Source: Antedon mediterranea
Lineage: Eukaryota > Echinodermata > Crinoidea > Comatulida > Antedonidae
DNA: 60,000 nt
NCBI RefSeq assembly: GCF_964355755.1
Contig: NC_092673.1
Location: forward strand, 30,387,001-30,447,000
Direction: 5' to 3'
Position 1 is the stretch's first letter; the number at the start of each line of letters is the position of its first letter. The translations under genes and the position numbers were made by a program. The notes beneath the pieces are model-generated. The model had not been told where the DNA came from, did no database searches, and saw only the letters and a program-made list of their open reading frames with translations. Positions 1 to 11,521 of the stretch are shown in pieces.

Positions 1-90
1 AATGCTTTTAGGCTTAGTTGACCAAAACGTATGGGGCAGAAGAAATGAAAATGTACATATTTGCCCTAATGTTTAGGACACGCAAGGGTA

Positions 91-293
91 TTTTTTTTTT
101 ATCTTTTGTGGTTAACCACCACCTTTATTCATTCAATGTTTCATAAATGACAATTACAGAATCTCTAAGCATTTTCTACATTTTTTCGTTATTTTCTTAT
201 TTTTATCCTCTTTAATATTAATAATAATTTTAATATATTTTGGCGTATACGTAAGTACCCAATGTTTTCTTAATATATATATTTGTTTTGTCT
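91..293 (-). mobile_element. 5'-truncated retroposon fragment with target-site duplication
   Basis: A poly-T run at 91-101 followed by about 190 bases is flanked by the 15-bp direct repeat ACACGCAAGGGTATT (78-92 and 294-308). Read on the minus strand it ends in an A-rich tail, as expected for a LINE-type or SINE-type insertion. The paralogous position in the next ApoL copy (about 3351-3366) has a single copy of the repeat and no insert, so it is an empty site. The first part of the insert matches the start of the insertion at 57721. No coding capacity is visible. Confidence 0.75.
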
Positions 294-532
294 ACACGCA
301 AGGGTATTAATATAATGTTTTGGTTATGAATGTGAAACATTATGAAAATTGTTTTCCTTGGCAGGATAGTCGCATCTAAAATGCAGATAAAAAACATTTT
401 CAACATAATATATTGCAACATTTAACTTAAGTAAAACATTACATTGAATTTATATCGTTTAATAATTATATACCGATACGGTATTGGTTTTTGAGTTCGG
501 ATAGTGCTTAAAATAAGCAATAGAAATCTTAC

Positions 533-1727
533 CAGATGATGCCGTCGTTTTTAGTATTCCATTGAGGACCTTGCCGCTTTCGTTTACTATTTCAAAAAAC
601 TTTTTGACGACGACTAGATTCAACGACTAAAATAAAATAGATATTAAGTGTACCACGAACCCATAATTGCATCATTCGAAAAAACAAGTAGTCGACAACA
701 AGTCTTATCTTATATTGCACAATCCACCGACGTCGACTTCCATTTGGATTTTGTCCCCTATCATGTTAATATCCCAATATTATTAGAAAATATCCAAAAT
801 CTTTGTACCATGAGTATTACAGAGTAGAACTGGAAGTTACTATCTTAGTTCAATATTGCTAAAATGTATTATTGCCTATGCGTTTTACTTACTGCAATAA
901 CGTATGCTTTTAGGCAGTCACTGCAATAAACAGTGTGTATGATTACCTCAAAATTAACTTTAAAATGACAAACTATTGCAGTAAATATACAGTACAGTGA
1001 TTTCAACATGGTCACTTACATTTAGAGCTGATGCTTTTAACCGTACTGATGAACTGCATGATATTCTCTCCGATAACTAAACGATTAAAAAGAATAGATA
1101 GACAATGCATTATTTCATCATAGTATTTTTATAACTTCATGTTCACAGTGTCCAGATGATTTTCAGAAATGTTGGTATAGATTTCTTAAATTTGCTTACA
1201 AATTTCAGCATTTTTTCCTGGAAGCTAAAAGCTCAATTATTATGCTAACATTGGATATGTTGTGTTAAAACTATATTTAGGGCAACATGTACTTATTTCT
1301 ATACCATCATGGTAAGATCTTACCGGAAATTTGTTTCTATCAATAAAGATACTCACTAGTCCTTATACTTACATTTAGTAATATTGACTGCCTCTCCATC
1401 TTTTTTGAAAAAGGCCACAACTTCTTCTGTGAAGTTTGTATGTAGATTTTAGGATTATTTTGATATCTCTCTCGAACGTCTTGCATATTATCAAACATGA
1501 CATTATCTTCTTCTATCAGTTTGTTTGCTTCGTTAGCTCATTGACTTAATATTTCAGCTGTAATTAAGGCACCAGACCCGCATTAGAATCGGCGTCCCAA
1601 CACCAAGAGTTGCGATAGATATGCCTAATCCAACCAATCACACTCAAAATGCCACCGACGACACTGAAGACCCAGTTAGCTTGGCAATATTCGCCGAGTT
1701 TCTATGATTTCTGACTCTCTCAACAAT
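533..1727 (-). pseudogene. ApoL-like pseudogene, truncated (copy A)
   Basis: Three exon relics match the complete copy at 16984-20611 in order and spacing: exon 4 at 533-626, exon 3 at 1020-1076 and the 3' part of exon 2 at 1373-1727. Exon 3 is intact with both splice sites. Exon 4 is 7 bases longer than in copy B and meets an in-frame TGA after QKVF. The exon 2 relic lacks its 5' half and has lost bases in the glycine-rich hairpin region. Exon 1 is absent, and exon 5 would lie left of the window. Flanking non-coding sequence is also similar to copy B, so this is a tandem genomic duplicate and not a retrocopy. Dead gene, high certainty; family call as for copy C. Confidence 0.8.
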
Positions 1728-2991
1728 GGACATCCTAAAAACTGTAAATAAGCCTAAAATTCGTCAGGATCCCGATCACCCTCTAAATAAATTCTTTAAG
1801 CTTAGCCAAACTGATTCAAAACACTAAATGTTGCCAACAATCATTTGTCTATAATTCAATTCACGTATTTAATAGCAATTTTGTAATCTACTATTTGCTA
1901 GGTACATCAATAATGTATATAATTATAGTGTTTATTGAGTAAACTCAAAATAGACAAATTGACTTACCAGTAATGTGTTTTCTATACGATCGTTTTCCAA
2001 GACAGAACAAAAGTTATTCATCTCAATTCAATTCCATTAAAAAAACTAAGCTACATTTTACAATGCGTTTATGATATTCTTCGTAATGACTACCCTCGCA
2101 GGGCACATAAGGCACACACACACAACAACTACCATGTAAGTAAGAAATGGTATACTCCACGCTCATCGGCGGCGCGAATGAATGACTAAACAGATTGACA
2201 ATTACACCTGTAATACAGCTGCTAATTATGCATCAGGATGTTATGTGCCTAAAAAGATGCATGAGAACGATTAAATGTGGATTCCAAACATTGTTGTGTA
2301 TAGATAAAAAGAGGATCAACAGTATGCCTAATTGTAATCAGCAAATATAAAAATGAAAACACTCGGAAACTAAGTGAAGTACTTAGCGAAATATTTCCAA
2401 AGAGGGCGCATGTTGATATTTCGGGCCATGTTAAGTTTAATGAACCGATTCCAGGCATGTTCTGTAAGTATATATAATTTACACCGAACAATTCAGAATA
2501 ATAATTAAAAAATTTTAGGCGCTATACTTGGCAAAATAGAATTACAACTTATCAATTAAAAAAAAGATGCCATGTACAAAATGATTGTTCTCCTTCGATT
2601 TATTATATATAATTTACAGTGCTGTACTCAATAATAACAGTGACAATATTTGTGTATCGGTATGTCTCAAAAGCCGGCATAACTTTTTACCTACTAGACC
2701 CTCACACGACATATTACTGACATTTGTTATATTGTTATGTCATATGGCACATTCCTCTCATCAGCCTCTTTTCAACCTACTGAAAATATTTAGTTGCAAT
2801 AACCTATGTTGTTTGGGTTCAGATGTAAGACAAATTTTATCAACTTCGTTAAATCTAAATAATATTTCGAACAGAGATTACATCCTTTAGGTGGGAAAGA
2901 AAACAATTTTAAATGCAAGAAAAAAGCAAATAAATTACCTAAACCTATGTAGTAAGATAGATTCCTTGAAATATTATTTGTTTTAGTTAAA
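1728..2991. other. no gene seen
   Basis: AT-rich spacer between the ApoL-like relic and copy B. It holds a short CA-rich stretch near 2109. I see no exon-like similarity to neighbouring genes and no recognisable repeat ends. Short open frames here look random. Confidence 0.5.
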
Positions 2992-5900
2992 TTAACAGTC
3001 CTCAATATCACCTTCAAATGGTATTTCAAGTTCACTCACAACTGACATGAACGATTCAATCACTGTATCTTCAGCCGTTGGTGGCTCCATGTTTTTCAAT
3101 TCATCTACAATCTTTTGTATTTCATCAGCAGCTTTGTCAAGATTACCCTTATGCATGTCAATTGATGTTTTGACGATTGTGTATATATCAAATCCAATGG
3201 CCAAACGCTATTCCAACTATTTTGAATGACATACCAACTATCCTCAATCCGATTTCATCAAGACTTTGTCCGACTAAATAAATTGAATAATAATGTAATT
3301 ATTAATTTATGATAATGCTTTAAGTTGACCAAAACACATGTACACATTTGACACGCAAGGGTATTGACAACATATACACATTCGTCATAAAGTTTTCGAT
3401 ATCAGGATAATCACATTTAAATTACTGACAAAAAATTTACAACATATATTGCAACATTAACTTTAAAACATTATTTTGAATTTATATGGTTTAATAATCA
3501 TAGAGCGAGACGGTACTGACTCTTTTTGAGTTTGATAGTGCAATAGAAATCTTACCAGATGATGCCGTTTTTAATATTCCAGTGAAGACCTTGCCGCTTT
3601 CGGTTACTATCTCGAAAACCTTTTGACGACCACATTCATCGACTAAAATATAAATAGATATTTAGTGTTTTACTAACCCACCATTCGGAAACACAAGTAA
3701 TCGAGAACAAGTCTGATCATATACTGTATACCTGAATAAAATTCACTTTCGTCGGAATATATCTCATTATCGAACACTATTTAAAAAAATCCGAAATCGT
3801 CATACCAGTATTACAGGGGAGAACTAGAGATTGCTATCTTGCTTCTAAAAGCAATGTTTGGGATCAAGTCAAAATTATTCTGCTAACATTTATTATTGCC
3901 TAAACATTTTTACTGCAATAATAACCTATGATTTTAGGCATTCATTGCAATAAACAGTGTGTATGCCTACCTCAAAATAAACTTCAACAAGACATATTAT
4001 TGCAATAAATATACAGTATAATGATTTTAACTTACATTTAGAGCTGATGCTTATAACCGTACCGATGACCTGCATGATACTCTGTCCGATTACTAAACGA
4101 TTAACAAGAACAGATAGAAAATGCATTATTTCATGCAAGTGGAATTAAACTTTCGATGTCACAAGCGTTTTTCCATTATCATACTATACAGTAGTAGGCC
4201 TACATTGTTTTTACGATAATTTCAGTGTCCAGATGATTTTCATAAGATTTTGGTACAGATTTCTTAAATTTCCTTTCAGTATGTATTCAGTATAATTGCT
4301 ATGCTAACATTGGGCATGTACTAAAACTATACTTAGGGCAATATGTTTTTATTTATATACCTTTAAGGTAAGATCTTACCGGAAAAAATCCAGTGGATGC
4401 GGCAAAGTTTCTAATGAAATTCACTAGTCCTATACTACTTACATATAGCAACCTCGACTGCCTCTCCAACTTTCTTGAAAAAGGCCACGACTTTACCAAT
4501 CTTCTGTGCAGTTTGTATGTAGATTTTAAGATCATTTTGATATCTCTCTCGAACGTCTTTCATATTATCAAACATGACGTTATCTTCTTCTATCAGTTTA
4601 TTTGCTTCGTCACCTCCTTGACTTGATAATATTTCAGCTGCAATCGAGGCACCAACTGCCGTAGCTCCACCCGCACCCGCAATAACACCTCCAGCTATTA
4701 GAATCGGTCCCTACACCAAGAGTTGCGATAGATATGCCTAATCCAATCACACTCAAAATGCCACCAACGATCGACACTGAAGACCCAGTTAGCTTGGCAA
4801 TATTCGCCGAGTATCTATGATTTCTGACTCTCTCAACAATCGCCTGCAGATTTTCTATCAATGTATTCCGAGCATTCGTCCATTGAGTTGATGCTTTCTC
4901 CAGTGCCAGTCGATCGTCCTCGTTCACTTTCAAACTATCTATAAAAGACTTTGTCGTCTGAAATTCTATTTCCAAACTACCAAACAAGATTTCAATCACT
5001 GGTATTGCAGGAATAACAACATTCGTCAATACAAACCTCATCCTATAAAAACCAAACAAAAACAAACACGTTTCTAGTGACAACAACTTTTTTTTTTATT
5101 TTGTCAGTAGGCCTACTGCATACTGACTAATAAATATCATAACTAGAATTCATTTCATTTAATTTCATTTATTTCAATATCATCATCGCAGCCTTAGCTG
5201 AATTACAAAGATATTTAAATATTCTCAATATTAAAATTTGTATAAAAGTATAAAATCAATATTATTATATATAAAAAAGGATGCAATGGACACCAGAAAT
5301 ACTATACAGGAACATTATAAAAGTTTAGCTTAAAATACAGTAGTAACATTAAAAAAAAAACACCAAAAAGGACCAATAAGACTAACATGGACATTAAAAA
5401 TAGTGAATAAAAGGAAACAAAAAACTGCGCTGAATATTGGGTGATACATAATGATTATTCATTTAGAAGCGAGGTAAGGTATGGTATTGCACTTTTTCTA
5501 TATCTTTCAACACTGCATTTGGGTTGTTGATACTTTACACGTCTTAGTTTCATGTTGCTTACATTCTGCACTGGAAACCATTTTCCAAAATGAATACTTT
5601 TTGAACAATTCAGAGCAAACTTTACATTCATTGCCTAGTTTGGATCGCCCAGTTGATTATTTATTCACATGTACTTATCTAGGAAACATAGGCCTAATCG
5701 ATTATCAATTATATTAATGCCAATATTTTAATGTTCGCCTTTTTATTCTTTCACGATTGTTATTATTTACTGGAGTTACTTCTTTAACTCTGCCTAGACA
5801 AAAGTATTTTGAAGATGATACGAACAATGAAATTATATGAAATACTTGATACAAAAGTCAAATTTCCAAAGATGTTTATTATGGGTAGAGTCATAGAAAA

Positions 5901-6479
5901 TTAAAAAAGTAGGCAGTAGGGTGCATTGGATTAGACAATCTTTTGTTACAATTTATTTGGCAAGCAAGAGACACTGCCGACCTTTCATTTTCCGGCTATA
6001 GAACAATGGACATTTCATGTTGTAAAATATTGTTTTAATGCGTATTGGAAATTCCAGTGGTGATGCAAGTTTGGAAAATCCAACTTGTCATAAAAAAAAT
6101 AAAATTTCCTGTTAAGGATGAACAATCATTGCAACATTTTATGTAGAGCAGGTTAGGGCCTAAATAAAAATATATTCATTCCAGAATCATTAAAGCACAC
6201 ACGCATTTTGAGACAAATATAGTGTTAAATCATAGTAAAAAGTTAGGCCTCTTTATTTGAAAATGTATTATGATCTTACTTCCAAGAAAATGAGCTTTCC
6301 CCTGTTTGTTCTTTGAATATTGCAACCGTAAGCTCTCGTCCACTTGATTGTTTGATTTCGTCGGCGATGGTTAACCATGATTTGTTATCCTTTTCATTTC
6401 CATTTAGATCAATTGATTGCTGAATACGCTTAATGGCAGAATCACTAATGTTTTTAAGAATTACCTGTGAATGTCCCAT
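2992..6479 (-). pseudogene. ApoL-like gene, five exons, frameshifted (copy B)
   Basis: Exons in transcript order: 6280-6479 (begins MGHSQVILKN), 4443-5042, 4036-4092, 3556-3642 and 2992-3273, all with GT-AG borders and the same phases as copy C. Exon 2 loses one base near 4700, in the glycine-rich membrane hairpin, so the frame leaves the family sequence after ATLGVGT. Exon 5 gains one G near 3206 (GCGTTTGGCC against GCATTTGCC in copy C) and then hits a stop. The rest is well kept, including PPTAEDTVIE near the C terminus and the stop at 2992-2994. It is either a young pseudogene or a gene with two sequencing errors; two separate frameshifts favour the former. The LTR element at 7544 lies just upstream of its presumed 5' exon. 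Confidence 0.75.
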
Positions 6480-7343
6480 ACTTTATTCGTGTTAGCATTG
6501 AAGAGAATACTGAAAATGAATAAATGTACATCGGGTTAAATTAGGCCGACACTGAGAAAAGGCAATTTTGAAATAAAACTAAAAATGGATTTTTTTGCAG
6601 CTTACTGCTTAAACACATTAAGTTCTGCTAATTGTTTTAAATATCTTAATTAGATTTACGCTATACTATTAATATCACCACTATATGGCGTACTCTAAAC
6701 TTTAAAAGCCAGGTGCGGGCAAAACATTTCCATTGATCATTTATATTCCAATAATTACCGATCTATATAGTTTCCGCCTATGTTTCATAATTTTTGGGAT
6801 TTTATTTATGTTACACGAGCTTGTTGAAAATAAGCACTTTCTTATCAGTGGAGGGATAGTTCAGATTACACAGTAAAATCTCTATTCTTTTGTACACACA
6901 TTTTGTAAATATAAAGGCATTTTAAAAAGCTATGACAAATAAACAGTGTGGTAAAAAATGTTATTAGATGACTAAATATAGGTAATAAAACTTGAATTTT
7001 ACATTTCTGGTAGTAGAGCATAATAAGGAATATCATCTGTTTCTTTCCCTTCAATAACCGGTATAATGTTGGCTAATGTGTGGATTGACATTTGGACGGT
7101 TGAAACGAAATCATTCATTCTTATTCGTTAGACCTGATATCTTATAATAAGTAAAGTAAGCACCGACTGAATGACTGAATGACCGAACGTACACTTCAAC
7201 TAATATTTCCGAAGTTTCGTGATGCCGTTTAAACGTTCCACTATCTTAACACGTCGTATTTATATAAGGGTGAACATTAGGCACTATAATGTCTTATATA
7301 GCTATCATTCGAATTAATAACTAATGTACTAATAACAACATAC

Positions 7344-7500
7344 CTGTAAAACTAAACGTACCCTCTTGTAGGTCTACTGTGCGAGTGTTCCTGCTCCTGT
7401 ATTCTGAGCAGTAACTAAACGATATGAGGTATGTCAGAACACTCACTGTTTTCCAGCTGAAGAATGTTTTCAAGTAAATAAAACTGCGACTTGTGTCACC
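7344..7500 (-). other. candidate 5' non-coding exon and promoter of ApoL copy B
   Basis: A donor-like GTATGTTG lies at 7343 leftwards. An acceptor-like run ending in TTTTCAG lies just upstream of the exon 1 start codon, near 6510. The stretch 7390-7500 resembles 21175-21275, the equivalent position of copy C. Together these suggest a 5' untranslated exon and promoter kept in both copies. The right limit is not visible. The LTR retrotransposon begins only about 45 bases further upstream. Confidence 0.4.
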
Positions 7501-7543
7501 CTCTATGATTCAAACGCCATGCCCCCACCCCCTGTACCCTTAA

Positions 7544-8189
7544 TGTCGTGGTCCGAACAAATAAAGAGGAGAAAACACTTGGTTTCTTTCCTTCAGTGCG
7601 ATTTTATTAGTTTCGTCAAATCATTACATAGGCATAAGTCATTTCAGGTACAAGAATTCGAGATTTAAGATATAAGATTCAAGCCCTGCAAAATACGAAT
7701 AACAAATAACAATTGCCACTGTATCTAACAGTCAATTATAACAATAAGTAATAATGTAATAATTCACAACACTAATACAACAACGAACAATCACAATAAT
7801 AATAGTACCTCAAGTTATCAACACCAACGTATGTATGACACAGCATCAACTCGTGATAACAAGATAACAACTCCTGATTATTATACTTCCGACTGAGCAA
7901 AACTAAGATAAATATTGTAAATGCAAGTTTCATTAATCGTAAGCATGATTATAGTTAACATATGGTAAATCAGTTGCTTATATATATACAAGTTAAGCTT
8001 AGTACTTACAAAATAAGAACATATCAATAGCTTAAACAAACTCTCAACCAAAACTGTAGTAACATAGCGAGAGCCAACAAAACGAACAAAAAACCCGCTC
8101 TGCTTACGCACAGTCTTTTATCACACAGTGTCACCTGTATTCCAATTACAGAATGACTACGCAGCGCCCTCAATACTCAATTCATCACA
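7544..8189 (-). repeat. 3' LTR of the Ty3-like element
   Basis: 646 bases, beginning TGTCGTGGTCC on the plus strand and ending ATTCATCACA. It is the downstream LTR in element orientation. It lacks the 10 bases AAAGCCGCAT that the other LTR carries near 13614. Confidence 0.95.
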
Positions 8190-8203
8190 TCTTCCCCGCC
8201 CGG
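8190..8203 (-). other. polypurine tract
   Basis: Immediately upstream of the 3' LTR in element orientation the minus strand reads GGGCGGGGAAGA. This purine run is the expected primer for plus-strand DNA synthesis. Confidence 0.75.
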
Positions 8204-8260
8204 AAGTACTTTTGCCCCCAAAAGTAAAGTTTCAATAAAAAAAAAATGCAATAGCCATAT

Positions 8261-11200
8261 TTATTTGTTTAGAACAGAAATTTTAAGTCTATGAGGATTA
8301 CTATTAATACCCTTAGTGGAACGGGTTGACCTTTTCGGAGGAGAACGGACACTTTGTGTATTCCCACAATGGAATCTAATGTCCTCTAAATCATCCGAAT
8401 TATCAGAGTCACTTAATACTTCGGATTGAAATGGTAGGCCCAAGGAATCATCTACTAACGAATGACCAACTGGATACAATGTATCTTCTCCATTGGATGG
8501 GTCTAGAACAAGTTTCCGTCTATTCACATACTTAAGTTCACCACCCCTTACTGGCCGAATACCAAACACATCATCTGTAGAATTAATTGACTCAATTATA
8601 TAAGAAGAATCATGAAATTTATCAACAAGTTTATGACGTGAATTAAAGGATTCCCTCCTAAGCAATACACAATCCCCGATTTTAAGACACTCAACAGGCA
8701 TCTTAACAACATGCCTCTTTTCTTCACGAATTGCTGCAGCCTTCAATCTAGACAATGTTATCTCATAAGCTCTTTTCATCAATTTTGTTTCTTTTTGCAA
8801 ATATTCCTCCGACCAATAATTATCCAAATTTCCAATCAGACTATCAATAGGAATAGATGGCTCTCGACAAAACATCAATAGATACGGAGCGACACCTGTA
8901 ACACAATGTGGTGTAGAATTATAGATATAAACAATGTGATTAATTAACTCAGGCCATCTTCTACGTTCTTTAGGATCCAGAGATCGTAACAATCCACATA
9001 AAGACTTATTAAATCGTTCACATTGTCCGTTTCCAGAAGGGTAATAACTAGTAGTACGAGATTTGCTAATACCATATAACTTACATATCTCACGAATTAC
9101 GTTGTTCTCAAATGATTTACCCTGATCAGAATGTAACCGATCAGGAACACCATAATGTACAAACCACGAATCCCTTAACACATTAGCAACAGTGATTGCT
9201 GTTTGATTTTTACATGGAACAGCCAAAGAAAATTTACAAAAAACATCGGTCATAACCAGAACATCTTCGTAACACCCCTTACCCCGATCTAATTTTAAGA
9301 AATCCAAAGCCAAAATCTCCTGAGGACGGAAAGCCAGTAAGTGTCGAAGTGGTGGTTTAACAGTAGGAGAGGGTAATTTGCTACGCACACAACGACCACA
9401 GCGAGAAATGTAAAGTCTTACTTCATTATTCATCCCCGGCCAATAACAACGCCGTCTTAACAAGGACAAAGTTCGATAAACCCCCTGATGCGCCCACTTA
9501 TCATGACAAAGCTCAATTAAAGTTGAACGCAAATTACGTGGAAATAGTAATTGTCTGAATGAAATAACAATAGGATCTTTTACTTGCCGATACAAAACAC
9601 CATTAAATTCAACATAATTGGACCACTCACGCAACCAACCAGATACACACTCCGCTTCTGGACGCCCATCCTTTTCCCTACACCATCCAGCCTTCCATAG
9701 TTTCCAAACTTCACCTAGCTCATCATCTTTCTGCTGCATATCTGTAAGTTGCTGAAATGTATAACTTGGTAAAACAGAAGGAATAGACTTAGTTTCCAGA
9801 AGGGACTTTGCCATTGAAACTGAATTATCTGAATTTTGGATATCAACAATAGCAGTACGAACATGTACCAACAAGCAACAAGCAACAGCCGCCAATGCTT
9901 CTTTATTTACACTCTCTTCTTCGAACGGATATCTGCTTAAAGCATCCGCACACTTATTGTTTGAACCCGGTTTATACTTTATTTCTATGTTAAACATTGC
10001 AAGCTGAGCAACCCACCTTAACTCAGTCGCTCCTAACTTAGCAGTTTGCAAATATGCTAAAGGATTGTTATCCGTGTAAACTATAGCTTTAGTACTCTGA
10101 ATGTAAGAACCAAATTTATCAACAACGGCCCATTTTAAACCCAATAATTCCAATTTGAAACTAGATAGTCCAGCATAGCTTTTCTCTGATCCACGTAACC
10201 CACGACTTGCATACGCAATAGGATGAAGAATCTGGTTATCGTCCCGCTGAGACAAACATGCCCCTATCCCATTACCACTAGAATCCACCTCAATAATGAA
10301 CTCTCTATCAAAAATAGGATAAGCTAACACAGGTGGAGTCACTAAACTTTTCTTAAGACTTTCAAATGCAATTTGTTGTGGTAAACCCCAATGAAATGTA
10401 CTTATTTTATCTTTACCGACTCCAGCACGACCATTCCCCGCCCGAGATGCTGCCATATGGGTAATATTATGGAGCGGCGATGCAATCTTAGCGAAATTCG
10501 GGACGAACCTCCGATAATACGAGGCAAGTCCAAGGAAGGACTTAACCTCAGTAACATTTTTTGGAACAGGCCACGAAACGACTTTATCAGTCTTACCTAC
10601 ATCAACAGAAACACCTTTACTCGAAATGACATGACCCAGATAAGCGACTTCTTCCCTAAACAAATCACATTTTCTTCCTTTCACCTTTAACCCATACCTC
10701 GCTAACCTACTAAACACCTTATCTAGTCGATTCAAATGTTCATCAAACGTAGCTGAAAAGATAAGAATATCATCAAGATATAAAACAACTTCAGAGAGAT
10801 TCAAGTCACCCAGTACATACTCCATTACGCGTTGGAACGTGCTTGGACTGTTCGTAAGACCCTGTGGCATCCGCAAAAACTCGTACAATCCCCACGGCAC
10901 CCGGAACGCTGTTTTACCAATAGAATCATCAGCCATGATTATTTGAAAAAACCCATGTGCCAAATCAAGGGTTGAAAACCAACGAGAACCGGTTAAAACG
11001 TCAAGTACCTCATCAATTCTAGGTAAGGGAAATGAGTCTTTCATAGTACGCCCATTCAATTTACGATAATCTATGCACAAACGCAAAGAATTATCCTTTT
11101 TCTGAACCAAAACGATGGGACTGGCGTAATCACTTTTTGAAGGCCTAATAATACCCTGATTTAGCATTTCTTGTAGCATTGCTTTAACTTCTTTAATATT

Positions 11201-11521
11201 ATTAGGATGGACTCTACGATATGGCAATCTAATAGGTACATTGTTACTAATTAATGAAATTGAGTGAGGTATTACATCGCACTTCCCAACATCATAGGGA
11301 CCTGTAGAGAAAACATGTTTGTAATTATTTAACAGCAAAAAAACTTTGCGCTCCTTATCTCTAGGTAAGCCTTTCAATAGTAAACCCGGAGGACAGACCA
11401 ACTCAGATTCTGCAACAATGCTACGTTTATGAAACGGATAATTACCATCAACCAGCTCAGAACCGTTGGAACACACATTATCCGGTGGCAATACACACAT
11501 TGACTTCATGTAACTTATCAC
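8261..11521 (-). CDS. pol: Pol polyprotein: reverse transcriptase, RNase H, integrase
   Basis: Uninterrupted frame of 1086 codons. Reverse transcriptase spans about residues 90-330 with the catalytic YLDD box near residue 245. A Ty3-type RNase H follows (EVDSSGNG near residue 405). The integrase has an HHCC zinc domain (about 670-715) and a DDE core with TDVF, HSDQGKSFENN and GNGQCERFN. The frame starts at a GTG (11521); the first ATG is 12 bases downstream. It overlaps the 3' end of gag and lies in the +1 frame relative to it, so Pol is probably made by programmed frameshifting and not from its own start. No disruption was seen. Acts in cytoplasmic particles and, for integrase, in the nucleus. 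Confidence 0.95.
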   Translation of the reverse strand: MISYMKSMCVLPPDNVCSNGSELVDGNYPFHKRSIVAESELVCPPGLLLKGLPRDKERKVFLLLNNYKHVFSTGPYDVGKCDVIPHSISLISNNVPIRLPYRRVHPNNIKEVKAMLQEMLNQGIIRPSKSDYASPIVLVQKKDNSLRLCIDYRKLNGRTMKDSFPLPRIDEVLDVLTGSRWFSTLDLAHGFFQIIMADDSIGKTAFRVPWGLYEFLRMPQGLTNSPSTFQRVMEYVLGDLNLSEVVLYLDDILIFSATFDEHLNRLDKVFSRLARYGLKVKGRKCDLFREEVAYLGHVISSKGVSVDVGKTDKVVSWPVPKNVTEVKSFLGLASYYRRFVPNFAKIASPLHNITHMAASRAGNGRAGVGKDKISTFHWGLPQQIAFESLKKSLVTPPVLAYPIFDREFIIEVDSSGNGIGACLSQRDDNQILHPIAYASRGLRGSEKSYAGLSSFKLELLGLKWAVVDKFGSYIQSTKAIVYTDNNPLAYLQTAKLGATELRWVAQLAMFNIEIKYKPGSNNKCADALSRYPFEEESVNKEALAAVACCLLVHVRTAIVDIQNSDNSVSMAKSLLETKSIPSVLPSYTFQQLTDMQQKDDELGEVWKLWKAGWCREKDGRPEAECVSGWLREWSNYVEFNGVLYRQVKDPIVISFRQLLFPRNLRSTLIELCHDKWAHQGVYRTLSLLRRRCYWPGMNNEVRLYISRCGRCVRSKLPSPTVKPPLRHLLAFRPQEILALDFLKLDRGKGCYEDVLVMTDVFCKFSLAVPCKNQTAITVANVLRDSWFVHYGVPDRLHSDQGKSFENNVIREICKLYGISKSRTTSYYPSGNGQCERFNKSLCGLLRSLDPKERRRWPELINHIVYIYNSTPHCVTGVAPYLLMFCREPSIPIDSLIGNLDNYWSEEYLQKETKLMKRAYEITLSRLKAAAIREEKRHVVKMPVECLKIGDCVLLRRESFNSRHKLVDKFHDSSYIIESINSTDDVFGIRPVRGGELKYVNRRKLVLDPSNGEDTLYPVGHSLVDDSLGLPFQSEVLSDSDNSDDLEDIRFHCGNTQSVRSPPKRSTRSTKGINSNPHRLKISVLNK

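Noticed and set aside
7881-8111. 76-codon frame repeated at 13868-14098
   Set aside because: Both copies lie inside the LTRs and repeat only because the LTRs do. No family resemblance.
10391-10690. Plus-strand open frame of 99 codons
   Set aside because: Antisense shadow of the reverse transcriptase coding sequence, which is clearly the real frame.
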